Below, piece after piece: positions 49,736 to 59,847 of a stretch of DNA of 64,000 nucleotides (position 1 is its first letter; the number at the start of each line of letters is the position of its first letter). Source of the stretch: Bacteroidota bacterium. Its GTDB lineage: Bacteria > Bacteroidota > Bacteroidia > AKYH767-A > 2013-40CM-41-45. The translations under genes and the position numbers were made by a program. The stretch is from positions 516,256-580,255 of the forward strand of contig JADJFC010000002.1 in NCBI GenBank assembly GCA_016708785.1, written 5' to 3'. The notes under the pieces are model-generated. The model made no database searches, was not told where the DNA came from, and saw only the letters and a list, made by a program, of their open reading frames with translations.

Positions 49736-50453
49736 GATAAATGGTGGCTACACCAAATGTCATGGGTATGAACTTAGTTTCTTTGAATCCTGCTTTTTTC
49801 AAGATTGCAATAAAATTTTCTCCGTATGGGAATGCGCTAACCGATTCGTGAAGATAGGCATAGGCCGCATCGTCTTTGGAAATTGCTTTACCGATCCTTG
49901 GAGTGATCTTAGAAGAGTAGAAGGTGTATAATGTACGTATGAGTTTGTTGCTTGGTTGCGAAAATTCGAGGATCATGGCAGTACCACCAACTTTTGTTAC
50001 ACGGTGAATTTCCTTGATTCCTTTCTCTAAATTCTGAAAATTTCGAACACCAAAGGAAACGGTAACAGCATCAAATTTATTGTCTTCAAAGATCAAAGCT
50101 TCTGAATCACCCTCTAAAAGCTCAATTTTATCTGTTAAATTTCTCTTTTTTATCTTTTCCCGGCCAATTGCAAGCATGTCAGTCGAAATATCGACTCCGT
50201 AGATCTTTTCCGGATTCAATTTCATTGCTTCCAATGCAAGGTCAGCAGTCCCTGTGGCAATGTCGAGAATCAGCTTAGGATTTTCTTTTTTAAGTAAATT
50301 GATTGCCTTACTTCTCCAGTATCTATCGGTTCCAAACGATAAAAAGTGGTTCAAAAAATCATACCTCCAAGCGATGTTATTAAACATCTTTGCGATCTGC
50401 GTCTTCTTTTCAAGTGACGAATCTTTATATGGAGTAATATTTTCTAAACTCAT
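49722..50453 (-). CDS. ubiE: Demethylmenaquinone methyltransferase
   Basis: The 243-residue SAM-dependent methyltransferase has MFNNIAWRYDFLNHFLSFG and the SAM motif LDIATGTADLALEA. VTVSFGVRNFQNLEKGI and RVTKVGGTAMILEFS follow, all signature blocks of UbiE/MenG. It makes menaquinone, the usual quinone in this phylum, by the last C-methylation. It overlaps rfaE1 by 4 bases upstream and porT by 14 bases downstream, so the three are likely one transcript. Confidence 0.95.
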   Translation of the reverse strand: MSLENITPYKDSSLEKKTQIAKMFNNIAWRYDFLNHFLSFGTDRYWRSKAINLLKKENPKLILDIATGTADLALEAMKLNPEKIYGVDISTDMLAIGREKIKKRNLTDKIELLEGDSEALIFEDNKFDAVTVSFGVRNFQNLEKGIKEIHRVTKVGGTAMILEFSQPSNKLIRTLYTFYSSKITPRIGKAISKDDAAYAYLHESVSAFPYGENFIAILKKAGFKETKFIPMTFGVATIYLAKK

Positions 50454-51448
50454 TTTAATTTTAATCTTTTTGCTTCATCAAGTAGTTGTTGCTTTTCTAT
50501 CGGAACAACTCCAACTTTTTCACACACAAGTCCGCCGGCAAGATTTGACAAAGTTGCCAATGTTTGCGTATCTATATCCAGAGCTAAGCACAAAGCGGCT
50601 ACACTGATCACAGTATCTCCCGCTCCCGAAACGTCTGCAATTGTTCTGATATGAGCAGGAAGAAGTTTTTCTTCTTTCTCATCTACATAGAAAATTCCTT
50701 TTTCTGAAAGGGTGATCAAGGCTGTGTCAATCTTATTGTCGTTGCAAAGTTTGTTTACTGCTTTGCTAATGTCTTCAATTTTGTTTTTGTCAAGATCAAT
50801 TTTCATCCCTTCTCTGAGTTCTTTCAGATTCGGTTTGAAGAGAGTCACATTCTTATAATGATTGAAATTCTTTTTCTTAGGATCTACAGCAATTGGAATT
50901 CCTTTCTGACGCGCTAATTTTACTACTGATTCAATCAATGATTTTCCAATTACACCTTTGTCATAATCCTCAAACACAATAACATCGATTTTCTTTTTCG
51001 CAATGATCATTGTGATTCTGTTGAGCAATTGCTTTCTATCACTCGGTGTCAAATCGTCTTCCTGCTCCTCGTCAACACGTAGCATCTGGTGATTGTTTCC
51101 TATGACACGTGTTTTTACTGTTGTGATTCTTTCTGTACTTTGAAAAATTCCATCGGCACTCAGATCTATCTGTTTTAGTAATTCAATAAAGGATCTTCCA
51201 TTAATGTCGTTCCCGATTACTGAACATAAGATCGGAGTTGCTCCAAGCGCTTTGATATTGATTGCAACATTTGCTGCTCCGCCTAATCTGCTTTCTTTCT
51301 TCTGAATACTTGCTATCGGTACAGGTGCTTCGGGAGAGATACGCTCCACTTTTCCCCATAGATAATTATCGAGCATAACATCTCCGATAACTAATACGCT
51401 TAGTTTTTCAAAAGCAGAAAATATTTCACTGATGGATCTATGTTTCAC
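50450..51448 (-). CDS. rfaE1: D-glycero-beta-D-manno-heptose-7-phosphate kinase (RfaE domain I)
   Basis: This 332-residue PfkB-family kinase has SVLVIGDVMLDNYLWGKVERISPEAP, the RfaE/HldE kinase signature. It then shows GGAANVAINIKALG and the anion-hole motif DVSGAGDTVISV. It phosphorylates heptose-7-phosphate in ADP-heptose synthesis for lipopolysaccharide core. The length is that of the kinase half only; the adenylyltransferase half (RfaE2) is not fused. The stop overlaps the ubiE start (ATGA). Confidence 0.9.
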   Translation of the reverse strand: MKHRSISEIFSAFEKLSVLVIGDVMLDNYLWGKVERISPEAPVPIASIQKKESRLGGAANVAINIKALGATPILCSVIGNDINGRSFIELLKQIDLSADGIFQSTERITTVKTRVIGNNHQMLRVDEEQEDDLTPSDRKQLLNRITMIIAKKKIDVIVFEDYDKGVIGKSLIESVVKLARQKGIPIAVDPKKKNFNHYKNVTLFKPNLKELREGMKIDLDKNKIEDISKAVNKLCNDNKIDTALITLSEKGIFYVDEKEEKLLPAHIRTIADVSGAGDTVISVAALCLALDIDTQTLATLSNLAGGLVCEKVGVVPIEKQQLLDEAKRLKLK

Positions 51449-51467
51449 AGCAATGGACTTTGTTACT

Positions 51468-52667
51468 TTATTTTAATTTGGCTAATGCCTCTTTTATTCT
51501 TTTAATGGCTTCAATCAATTTTTCATCGGCCGCAGCATAAGAGAAACGAAGACAGTTGGGGGCGCCGAATGCTTCTCCGGTAACCAGACTCACATGACCT
51601 TTATGCAAAAGATACATACAAAGATCTGTAGAGTTGTTGATCACTGCATCGCCATCTTTTTTTCCGAAATAATAACTGATATCAGGAAAAACATAGAAAG
51701 CTCCTTTCGGCTCATTAATGATCCATCCCGGAATGTCTTTCATTAAGTTTAAAACGAGATCTCTTCGTCGACGAAATGCTTCCTGCATGTCGAGCGTAGG
51801 TTTGTTCGACTCATTCAGTGCTGCTTCTGCAGCCTTCTGTGCAATTGAACTCGCAGCTGAAGTAATTTGTCCCTGCATTTTGTCGCATGCTTCAGCAATA
51901 ATTTTCGGAGCGCCAATATAACCGATTCTCCAGCCTGTCATTGCATAACCTTTGGAAACACCATTGACAATCACTACTTGATCTTTGATAAATGGAAATT
52001 GGGCAATGCTCTGATGCCCGTCTATGAAATTGATGTGTTCGTAGATCTCATCAGACAAAATGATTATACGGGGATGCTTTACAAGAACCTCAGCTAACGC
52101 TTTCAATTCGTCTTTTGTATAAACAGTTCCTGTTGGATTACATGGTGACGAGAAGATAAACATCTTCGTCTTGGGTGTAATGGCTGCTTCCAGTTGTGCC
52201 GGAGTAATTTTGAAATCGTCTTTAATTGTTGTTGTAACTGAAACAGTTTTCCCTTCCGCTAATTTTACAATTTCAATATAGCTAACCCAAAACGGCATTG
52301 GAATTATCACTTCATCACCTTTGTCGACGATGCTCAAGACAACATTTGCTATACTTTGTTTTGCGCCTGTTGAAACGATGACCTGATCAGGCCGATAGTC
52401 CAGATTATTTTCTCGCTTGAATTTGTCCGAAATCGCTTTTCGCAATTCTGCATAACCGGCTATTGGTGGATAAAATGTATAGCCATCGTCAATCGCCTTT
52501 TTGGCAGCAGTACGAATGTGTACAGGAGTAACGAAATCGGGCTCGCCGAGTGAAAGGTTGATCACATCAACTCCTTGAGCAGAAAGTTCACGGCTTAATT
52601 TCGACATGCCAATTGTCTGACTTTCAGACAATGATAACACGCGGTGGGATAAGGTTTGCTGTTCCAT
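51468..52667 (-). CDS. Class I pyridoxal-phosphate aminotransferase (aspartate aminotransferase type)
   Basis: The protein of about 399 residues has INLSLGEPDFVTP, SPCNPTGTVY, and ILSDEIYEHINF. The PLP lysine is in NGVSKGYAMTGWRIGY, with FSYAAADEKL near the C-terminus. It belongs to the Ib aspartate aminotransferase-like group and probably interconverts aspartate and oxaloacetate, though other substrates are possible. The open frame extends 14 codons further to 52709. A -7 element at 52679-52686 would start transcription inside that extension, so MEQQTLSHR at 52667 is the likely start, with a leader of about 5 bases. Confidence 0.93.
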   Translation of the reverse strand: MEQQTLSHRVLSLSESQTIGMSKLSRELSAQGVDVINLSLGEPDFVTPVHIRTAAKKAIDDGYTFYPPIAGYAELRKAISDKFKRENNLDYRPDQVIVSTGAKQSIANVVLSIVDKGDEVIIPMPFWVSYIEIVKLAEGKTVSVTTTIKDDFKITPAQLEAAITPKTKMFIFSSPCNPTGTVYTKDELKALAEVLVKHPRIIILSDEIYEHINFIDGHQSIAQFPFIKDQVVIVNGVSKGYAMTGWRIGYIGAPKIIAEACDKMQGQITSAASSIAQKAAEAALNESNKPTLDMQEAFRRRRDLVLNLMKDIPGWIINEPKGAFYVFPDISYYFGKKDGDAVINNSTDLCMYLLHKGHVSLVTGEAFGAPNCLRFSYAAADEKLIEAIKRIKEALAKLK

Positions 52668-52678
52668 ATTTGAGGGTG

Positions 52679-52686
52679 CAAACCTA
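52679..52686 (-). promoter_or_regulatory. -7 promoter element for the aminotransferase gene
   Basis: On the minus strand this reads TAGGTTTG, an exact TAnnTTTG match 12 bases before the ATG at 52667. It decides against the longer start. Confidence 0.6.
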
Positions 52687-52892
52687 CGGGATTCCCTGCG
52701 AATAGCCAAGTTTGAACTGTCTCCGTGTCCATTATAAAGCAGTGAATTACAACGTTCTAAGAGAAGGGTGGAGAATTGGCAGTTTTTAGCTCTTTATTTT
52801 GGCAGAAAACCGTTGTTGGCATGGAATTCGACCATTGGCAAATCAATTGACATAGGTTTCAGAATACATTTTTCTGTCACATTGTCGTTCAC

Positions 52893-52900
52893 TATATTCG
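52893..52900 (+). promoter_or_regulatory. Candidate -7 promoter element for lon
   Basis: TATATTCG is one base from TAnnTTTG and lies 11 bases before the lon ATG, implying a very short leader. Confidence 0.4.
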
Positions 52901-52910
52901 TATCAGAAAT

Positions 52911-55394
52911 ATGTTTTCAGAAAATTCAGATAACTTGAACCCACTACATTTAGCCAATATCATCGACGATGATACAGAGTTCATCCCTTTGCTTTCGCAA
53001 GAAGACGAAGACCAAATGAACAAACAGGATATTCCTGAAGTACTTTCAATTTTACCATTACGAAATACTGTATTGTTTCCCGGTGTTGTAATTCCAATTA
53101 CTGTCGGTAGAGATAAATCAATCAACCTGATAAAAGATGCTTACAAAGGTGATAAGATCATCGGTGTTGTTGCACAACGTGATCAGGCAATTGAAGATCC
53201 AACTTATCCGGACCTCAATCAATTCGGAACCGTAGCGCAAGTGATCAAAATGTTGCGTATGCCTGATGGAAATACAACGATCATCATCCAGGGTAAGCGA
53301 CGTTTTAAACTCGATGAATGTGTTCAAACAGAACCATACATCCGATGTAAGATCGTTCCATTTCCTGAGAAGTCGGCGAATACGGCTGATAAAGAATTCA
53401 TGGCTATCGTCGGTTCTTTGAAAGATCTTGCATTGCAGATCATTCAGCATTCTCCAAATATTCCAGCGGATGCAGGATTTGCAATTCGTAATATTGAGAG
53501 TCATTCATTCCTGATCAATTTCATTTGTTCAAATATGAATCTTGATGTTTCTAAAAAGCAAGAGCTTTTGGAAATCGAAGATCATAAGGAAAGAGCCAAT
53601 CGTGTTCTTGAATATCTAAGTAAAGAACTTCAAATGCTTGAACTGAAAAATCAGATTCAAAGCAAAGTTCGTACTGATATCGATAAACAACAACGAGAAT
53701 ATTTTTTGAACCAACAACTTCGTACTATTCAGGAAGAGTTGGGTGGAAATACTCCCGATCGTGAAGTTGCAGAATTGAAAGAACGTGCAAAGACGAAGAA
53801 GTGGACGAAAGCAGTTGAAGAAACATTCAAGAAAGAATCGGAACGATTGTCAAGAATGAATCCTGCCGCAGCTGAGTATTCTGTTATCCTGAATTATCTT
53901 GAATTGCTTTTAGATCTTCCCTGGGGAGAATTCACGAATGATAATTTCGATCTGAAGCATGCTCAAAAAGTGCTGGACAAAGATCACTACGGACTGGAAA
54001 AAGTAAAAGCACGGATACTTGAATATCTTGCTGTATTGAAATTGAAAAGAGATATGAAATCTCCGATCATGTGCCTTTACGGCCCTCCCGGTGTTGGTAA
54101 AACATCGTTAGGTAAATCGATTGCTAAAGCCCTTGGAAGAAAATATGTTCGTATGTCACTCGGTGGATTACGCGATGAAGCGGAAATCCGTGGTCATCGT
54201 AAAACATACATTGGTGCAATGCCTGGACGTATTATTCAAAACCTGAAGAAAGCTAAATCATCGAATCCGATTTTTGTATTGGATGAGATTGATAAATTGG
54301 GAAATGATTTTCATGGCGATCCTTCATCTGCATTACTCGAAGTATTAGATCCTGAACAAAACAATACGTTCTACGACAATTATGTTGAGATCGATTACGA
54401 TCTTTCGAATGTATTATTCATTGCTACTGCAAATTCATTGAGCAGAGTGCAACCTGCCTTGCTTGACAGAATGGAGATCATTGAGATAAACGGGTATACG
54501 ATAGAAGAAAAAGTTCAGATTGCAATCAAACATCTTGTGCCAAAACAACTGGAAGCACACGGACTAAAGAAAGAGCACATTAAACTTTCTCCGAAAATAA
54601 TTGAATACATGATCGATCGCTATTCACGTGAATCCGGTGTTCGTGGTTTGGAGAAAAAAATTGCTTCTCTTGTAAGAGGTATTGCAAAGAAAGTTGCAAT
54701 GGAAGAAAAGTATGATCCTGTTATTACTGAAGAAGATGTTATCAAAATACTTGGCGGCGCAATTTATCAGGCTGATAAATATCAAGGCAATGATGTTGCA
54801 GGAGTAGTAACAGGTCTGGCCTGGACTTCTGTAGGTGGCGATATTTTATTCGTTGAAACTTCGATAAGCAAAGGCAAAGGTAAGCTCACGATCACCGGAA
54901 ACCTTGGTGATGTAATGAAAGAATCAGCGGTAATTGCACTTGCATATCTTAAAGCCCACAGTGATCAATTGAAACTCGACTACAGGATCTTCGAACAGTG
55001 GGACATACATATTCACGTTCCTGAAGGCGCAACTCCAAAGGATGGTCCTTCAGCCGGTATTACAATGTTGACATCACTTGCTTCTGCTTTTACACAACGA
55101 AAAGTAAAAGGGCAGTTAGCAATGACAGGGGAAATTACATTACGTGGCAAAGTACTTCCTGTTGGTGGAATAAAAGAAAAAATTCTTGCTGCTAAAAGAG
55201 CAGGAATAAAAGACATCATACTTTCGAAAGACAATAAGAAAGATATCGATGAAATTAAAAAGGACTACATCAAGGATATGAAATTCCATTATGTAAGCGA
55301 AATGATCGAGGTGGTCAATCTTGCATTACTGAAAGAGAAGGTGAAAAATCCAATTGATGTAAAATATTTCCCTGAAGAAAAAAGTTCTAAATAA
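52911..55394 (+). CDS. lon: ATP-dependent protease Lon
   Basis: The 827-residue protein has an N-terminal LON substrate domain (LPLRNTVLFPGVVIPITVGR). A coiled coil, AAA+ Walker A GPPGVGKTS (about residue 390) and Walker B FVLDEIDKLG follow. The protease domain carries the catalytic Ser in KDGPSAGITM (about 712) and the Lys in GGIKEKILAAKRAG (about 750). It degrades misfolded and regulatory proteins in the cytoplasm. An acidic N-terminal extension (FIPLLSQEDEDQM) is usual in this phylum. The gene is monocistronic with its own terminator. Confidence 0.97.
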   Translation: MFSENSDNLNPLHLANIIDDDTEFIPLLSQEDEDQMNKQDIPEVLSILPLRNTVLFPGVVIPITVGRDKSINLIKDAYKGDKIIGVVAQRDQAIEDPTYPDLNQFGTVAQVIKMLRMPDGNTTIIIQGKRRFKLDECVQTEPYIRCKIVPFPEKSANTADKEFMAIVGSLKDLALQIIQHSPNIPADAGFAIRNIESHSFLINFICSNMNLDVSKKQELLEIEDHKERANRVLEYLSKELQMLELKNQIQSKVRTDIDKQQREYFLNQQLRTIQEELGGNTPDREVAELKERAKTKKWTKAVEETFKKESERLSRMNPAAAEYSVILNYLELLLDLPWGEFTNDNFDLKHAQKVLDKDHYGLEKVKARILEYLAVLKLKRDMKSPIMCLYGPPGVGKTSLGKSIAKALGRKYVRMSLGGLRDEAEIRGHRKTYIGAMPGRIIQNLKKAKSSNPIFVLDEIDKLGNDFHGDPSSALLEVLDPEQNNTFYDNYVEIDYDLSNVLFIATANSLSRVQPALLDRMEIIEINGYTIEEKVQIAIKHLVPKQLEAHGLKKEHIKLSPKIIEYMIDRYSRESGVRGLEKKIASLVRGIAKKVAMEEKYDPVITEEDVIKILGGAIYQADKYQGNDVAGVVTGLAWTSVGGDILFVETSISKGKGKLTITGNLGDVMKESAVIALAYLKAHSDQLKLDYRIFEQWDIHIHVPEGATPKDGPSAGITMLTSLASAFTQRKVKGQLAMTGEITLRGKVLPVGGIKEKILAAKRAGIKDIILSKDNKKDIDEIKKDYIKDMKFHYVSEMIEVVNLALLKEKVKNPIDVKYFPEEKSSK

Positions 55395-55410
55395 TGTCAA
55401 ATAAAATTCA

Positions 55411-55439
55411 AGCCGGTCAAATTGAGATCGGCTTTTTTT
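55411..55439 (+). terminator. Terminator after lon
   Basis: agccg (55411-55415) pairs with cggct (55429-55433), with partial extension inward, followed by a T run. It begins 17 bases after the lon stop. Confidence 0.7.
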
Positions 55440-55465
55440 AATACATATATTTTAAATTGGAGAAA

Positions 55466-56134
55466 ATGAATTCTGAAAACCATCGCATTGCAGTCATTGC
55501 CGGGTCTACCGGATTAGTTGGACATGAATTACTGCAACTTTTGCAAAATGATTCGACCTATGATAAAGTTTATTGTCTCGTCCGGAAGAGTAGCAATTTG
55601 AAACACCCGAGAGTAACAGAATTAGTAATTGATTTTGATCGGATTCCTGAATCTCTTTCTGAGATTAAATCTGTTGACGATATTTATTGCTGTCTGGGCA
55701 CTACGATCAAAACTGTCGGTGGATCGAAAGAAGCATTCCGTAAAGTAGATCACGATTATCCTCTTGCACTGGCAAAGTGGGGTGAAAGTATGAATGCAAA
55801 AAAACTATTAGTCATCTCTGCAATGGGAGCAGATGCGAATTCTTCAATTTTCTATAATAAAACAAAAGGCGAAATGGAGAATGATATTTCGAAATTGAAA
55901 ATTGAATCGATAACATTTTTCAGACCATCACTTCTTATTGGTGACAGAAAAGAAAATCGCCCGGGAGAGAAAATTGGAATTGCGATTGCCAAAGCACTGT
56001 CTTTTTTATTCATTGGGCCACTTAAAAACTACAAAGGCATACATGTCGCCAAAGTAGCAGCCGCTATGCTGAGGGCTTCGAAACAACAGGTGAGTGGGAT
56101 GGCAATAGTTTTGTCAGGGGAAATGAACATTTAA
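55466..56134 (+). CDS. NAD(P)-binding atypical SDR, oxidoreductase of the TIP30-like group
   Basis: The protein of about 222 residues starts with a Rossmann motif (IAVIAGSTGLVGHELLQLL). It then shows IYCCLGTTIKTVGG and the SDR-like YNKTKGEME with Tyr and Lys in the catalytic spacing, and FFRPSLLIGDR. It resembles the NAD(P)H-binding HTATIP2/YbjT-like proteins; the substrate is unknown. The ATG at 55466 is preferred to an in-frame TTG at 55457. It is convergent with rho. Confidence 0.85.
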   Translation: MNSENHRIAVIAGSTGLVGHELLQLLQNDSTYDKVYCLVRKSSNLKHPRVTELVIDFDRIPESLSEIKSVDDIYCCLGTTIKTVGGSKEAFRKVDHDYPLALAKWGESMNAKKLLVISAMGADANSSIFYNKTKGEMENDISKLKIESITFFRPSLLIGDRKENRPGEKIGIAIAKALSFLFIGPLKNYKGIHVAKVAAAMLRASKQQVSGMAIVLSGEMNI

Positions 56135-56218
56135 CTAATAACGAATATCTAATATCTAATAACTGATAACGGCGGCAATCAAAAGATTACCGCCGTTATT
56201 CGTTATTCGTTATTAGTT
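56132..56218. terminator. Two-level hairpin between convergent genes
   Basis: The inner stem ataacggcggcaatc/gattaccgccgttat has one mismatch and a 4-nt aaaa loop (56166-56199). An outer perfect stem pairs taactaataacgaa (56132-56145) with ttcgttattagtta (56205-56218). It begins at the stop codon of the SDR gene and ends 5 bases before the rho stop. Confidence 0.8.
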
Positions 56219-56222
56219 AGAT

Positions 56223-58012
56223 TTACGCATTCATCGAGACTAAAAACTCCTCATTCGACTTAGTTCCGCGAATTCTGTCAAGCATAAATTCCATTGCTTC
56301 CAAAGGATTCATATCTGCAAGGTGATTTCTCAAGATCCACATACGTTGAAGCATTTCTTTGTCAAGTAGCATGTCTTCACGACGAGTACTCGATGCAACA
56401 AGATCGATAGCAGGGAAGAGGCGCTTGTTGGAAATTTTACGATCCAATTGAAGTTCCATGTTTCCTGTTCCTTTGAATTCTTCGAAGATAACTTCGTCCA
56501 TTCTTGAACCTGTATCGATCAATGCTGTTGCAATGATCGTTAAACTTCCACCATTTTCAATTTTACGAGCTGATCCAAAGAATCTCTTTGGTTTGTGAAG
56601 TGCATTCGCTTCTACACCACCGGAAAGTACTTTTCCACTTGCAGGAGCAACTGTATTATATGCACGAGCAAGACGAGTAATTGAATCCAAAAGGATAACA
56701 ACATCATGTCCGCACTCAACAAGGCGTTTTGCTTTTTCTAATACGATGTTGGCAATTTTTACGTGTCTTTCTGCAGGCTCATCAAATGTCGATGCAACTA
56801 CTTCAGCTTTTACGCTACGTGCCATGTCTGTAACCTCTTCCGGACGCTCATCGATCAATAGAATGATCATGTACACTTCCGGATGGTTTGCTGCAATTGC
56901 ATTGGCAACATCTTTCAATAACATTGTCTTACCTGTTTTCGGCTGGGCAACGATCAATCCACGTTGTCCTTTTCCAATCGGAGCAAACATGTCCATGATT
57001 CGAGTAGAATAATTTGACTTGTCGCCACTAAGGTTTAATTTCTGATATGGGAACAGTGGAGTAAGGTAATCGAAATGGATACGATCACGAACGATAGCCG
57101 GATCCAGTCCATTGATAAATTCAACTTTTACGAATGGGAAATATTTTCGCCTTCACGTGGAGGACGAACATAACCTCTTACCGTATCACCGGTTTTCAAT
57201 CCGTATAATTTGATCTGTTGTTGGTTTACATACACATCATCAGGAGAAGTCAAGTAATTAAAGTCACTTGAACGTAAGAAGCCAAATCCATCAGGCATGA
57301 TCTCCAAAACTCCATCAACTGCAATCAGTGTATCCGGATCAATAGGAGCTTCAGGAGTAACGTTGTCACGTCGCTGTTGTTGCTGACGGAAATTGTTACC
57401 GGTATTGCCGAAAGAATTTCCAGGATTCGATGGAAGATTATTGAATTGAGTTTGTGCAGGCTGCATTTGTTGTTGAGCCGGACGACTTTCAAATTCATTG
57501 CGCATTTGTTGCGGGCGATGAACCGGTTCGTTTCGTTCAGCAGGATCAGAAACAACTGATGGAGCTGTAGCCTGAGGTGTTGGCGTCTGGCGAATCGGTG
57601 GAGTCTTCACACTTGGCTCGAGAACGATTGGTGCTTTTTTAAGTTCAGAATCCTCCAGAGGAGATACACGTTTACGCTTAAGTCTTCCACCTGACTGATC
57701 TTCTTCAGCATTGTTTTTTGCAGCGACAACTTTTTCAGTTGGAGCAGGAGCAGATTTCGTTTCAGCTTTTTCCGGCTTCTCGACCTTATCAGCTTTCTCA
57801 ATCTTTTCCGGTTTAGTGTTTTTTGCCGGTGACTTTGCTGTTAAAGCGTCACGAATGTTTTTCGATTCTTCAGGATGCAAAGCTTGCTGATCTAAAATTT
57901 TGTAAATCAATTCCTGCTTACGAAATTCATCGTAGTTGGGAAGGTTCATCAGTCTTGCAATCTCTTTTAACTCACTTACGAGTTTGTCATTTAATTCAAG
58001 TATATCGTACAT
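56223..58012 (-). CDS. rho: Transcription termination factor Rho (one frameshift near 57146)
   Basis: The N-terminal frame (57128-58012) begins MYDILELNDKLVSELKEIA, followed by a long low-complexity Lys/Glu/Pro/Gln/Asn-rich stretch. The RNA-binding domain comes next (GVLEIMPDGFGFLRSS). It ends prematurely at REGENISHS. Adding one A to the A4 tract gives REGEKYFPFVKVEFINGLDP and joins the ATPase: Walker A AQPKTGKTMLLKD, Walker B VVILLDSITRLARAYN, and a C-terminal RGTKSNEEFLVSM. The merged length is about 597 residues. Rho is a hexameric RNA helicase that ends transcription. Because such a central gene is unlikely to be broken, the lost A is almost surely a consensus error. Confidence 0.95.
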
Positions 58013-58363
58013 GAAAAATTATTGGTTTAAAAATTCCGTCATAATTGACGGTGAATTGTTGGTTGTTTGGGGATTTTTTAATGCAGTTATAGCACAATAA
58101 ATAATGAAGATTTGCCTGGTTTATCAAGCGTAATTTTCGATAAGTTGAAGGGGAAATTCCGGATCGGATAAATAAAAAATCCAGTGCGGGTTTGAATTTC
58201 GATACAATAATAAGCCATTTATACATATCATGCAATCATTTTTGCAACTTTTTTTACATAAATGTTGATTATTTGATCTTTAATGGTTCTTTTTCGAATT
58301 ATGTCCTTTTTTCGAAGGTATTTCTTTAATTTGCAGCTTCTATTTCATTAATTCTATATCATT
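58013..58363. other. 350-base divergent intergenic region between rho and the DUF4293 gene
   Basis: No gene is visible. A minus-strand TACCTTCG (plus 58313-58320) could be a rho promoter with a leader of about 290 nt. A TAATTTGC at 58327-58334 may serve the DUF4293 gene on the plus strand. Confidence 0.35.
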
Positions 58364-58814
58364 ATGATTCAAAGAGTCCAATCACTTTTTCTGCTAGGTG
58401 CAGTTATACTATGTGTAATTTTAATGTATGTCCCGATCTATGAACTTGTGCCTCTTAATGATTCGATGACACTGGCAGCCGGACAAGCTGCCAATACAAA
58501 GTTTACCATTTTTTAATAGTGCGATTCTGGCAATAATGAATGGCGCAATTGGAGTACTGGCTCTTATATCAATCTTCATGTATAAGAATCGTAACTTGCA
58601 AATTCGTGCTACTAATCTCGCTTTGTTAATAAATTGCGGCTTGATCGGACTACTCTTTTTCTCTGCTGATTCTATGTCGACTACATTTCAATCTAAAGTA
58701 CATTATTTATACGGTAGTTACCTTCCGGTGATAATTGCAATCTTCCTCTTTTTGGCAATACGTTTCATTAAACGGGATGATGCACTTGTGCGCTCGGCGG
58801 ACCGCTTGCGGTAA
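58364..58814 (+). CDS. DUF4293 family membrane protein (one frameshift near 58512)
   Basis: The protein starts MIQRVQSLFLLGAVILCVILM. The frame stops at FTIF; removing one T from the T6 tract near 58512 restores FNSAILAIMNGAIGVLALISIF and the rest. The C-terminus FIKRDDALVRSADRLR is the family hallmark. About 149 residues with four predicted membrane segments. This family occurs in Bacteroidota, often beside rho as here; the function is not known to me. Confidence 0.88.
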
Positions 58815-58956
58815 TTAATAATTAATAATCATTACTGTCCTATAAAACTCATTTCATAGGGCATTAAATTCTAGCTGCAAGTTCTTGATTTCAATTTTTC
58901 TTTTTTTGGTTGATACCTGAAGGTTCTAGCGCAACAAAATCTATCTTAGTTGCACC

Positions 58957-59847
58957 ATGAATAAATACAAACGTTTATCCTTAGAGGAACGAGCTAAAAT
59001 TGAAGTATTACGTGATTCTGGTTATACTTTAACAGAGATCGCCTGGAAAATAGGCCGTCATAAAAGCACGATATCAAGAGAATTGATTTCCAAAATCCTA
59101 CCAGGCAGAAAAGGTCAGTTCAACAGATTTTACAAAAAGACATAACTTATTTGCAAATGAAAAGTATCTTGAACTTGATCTTCTAAAAAGAATTGGTCTC
59201 GAAACAAATACCACGTTGAAGAATATCAAGAAAACAGGGAACCAAATATATATTTTTAATGAAAACACTTGCGGCAGAAGAAAAAGTTTAGGCACAAACG
59301 TAAGACTACTGAAGACCGCAGAGGTAAATTACCTGATACAATCAGTATCGATGAACGACCACAGGAAGTGATGGATCGAACGATCGCTGGACATTGGGAA
59401 GGATTTGCTTATGGGTAAACAATGTAAATCGGCTATAGGAACAATTGTTGAGCGTAAGACCAGAGCTGTTATTTTAGTAAAGATCAAGGAAAGGAGCGCT
59501 ACTTCAGTAAGAAAGGCGTTTGAGAGAGAACTTCGGACTCTTCCTTTGCAAATGAGATTAAGTATGACCTATGATCAAGGAACAGAAATGGCCGAGCATG
59601 CTTTTACAAAAACACTAAAATGAAAGTATACTTTTGTCATCCGGCATCCCCTTGGGAACGAGGTACAAATGAAAACACGAACATGTTGTTACGTGATTAT
59701 TTTCCACGGGGAAAAGACTTTAGCACAGTAACAAGAAAAGAATTGAAAAGAGTTCAGAGAGAACTTAATGAAAGAATCAGAAAAGGTCTGAAATGGGAAA
59801 CGCCATTAGAACTATTTAAAAAAGAAATATTGGACACTTGTAAATGA
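58957..59847 (+). pseudogene. IS30-family transposase, several frameshifts
   Basis: The N-terminal part reads KRLSLEERAKIEVLRDSGYTL then IAWKIGRHKSTISREL, the IS30 helix-turn-helix. After several breaks, SIDERPQEVMDRTIAGHWEG is followed by LLMGKQCKSAIGTIVERKTR, in the DDE catalytic core. A further shift at about 59615 (one A missing) leads to CHPASPWERGTNENTN and LLRDYFPRG. At least four indels occur, including a two-base loss at about 59402, so no complete transposase can be made as sequenced. Confidence 0.88.
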
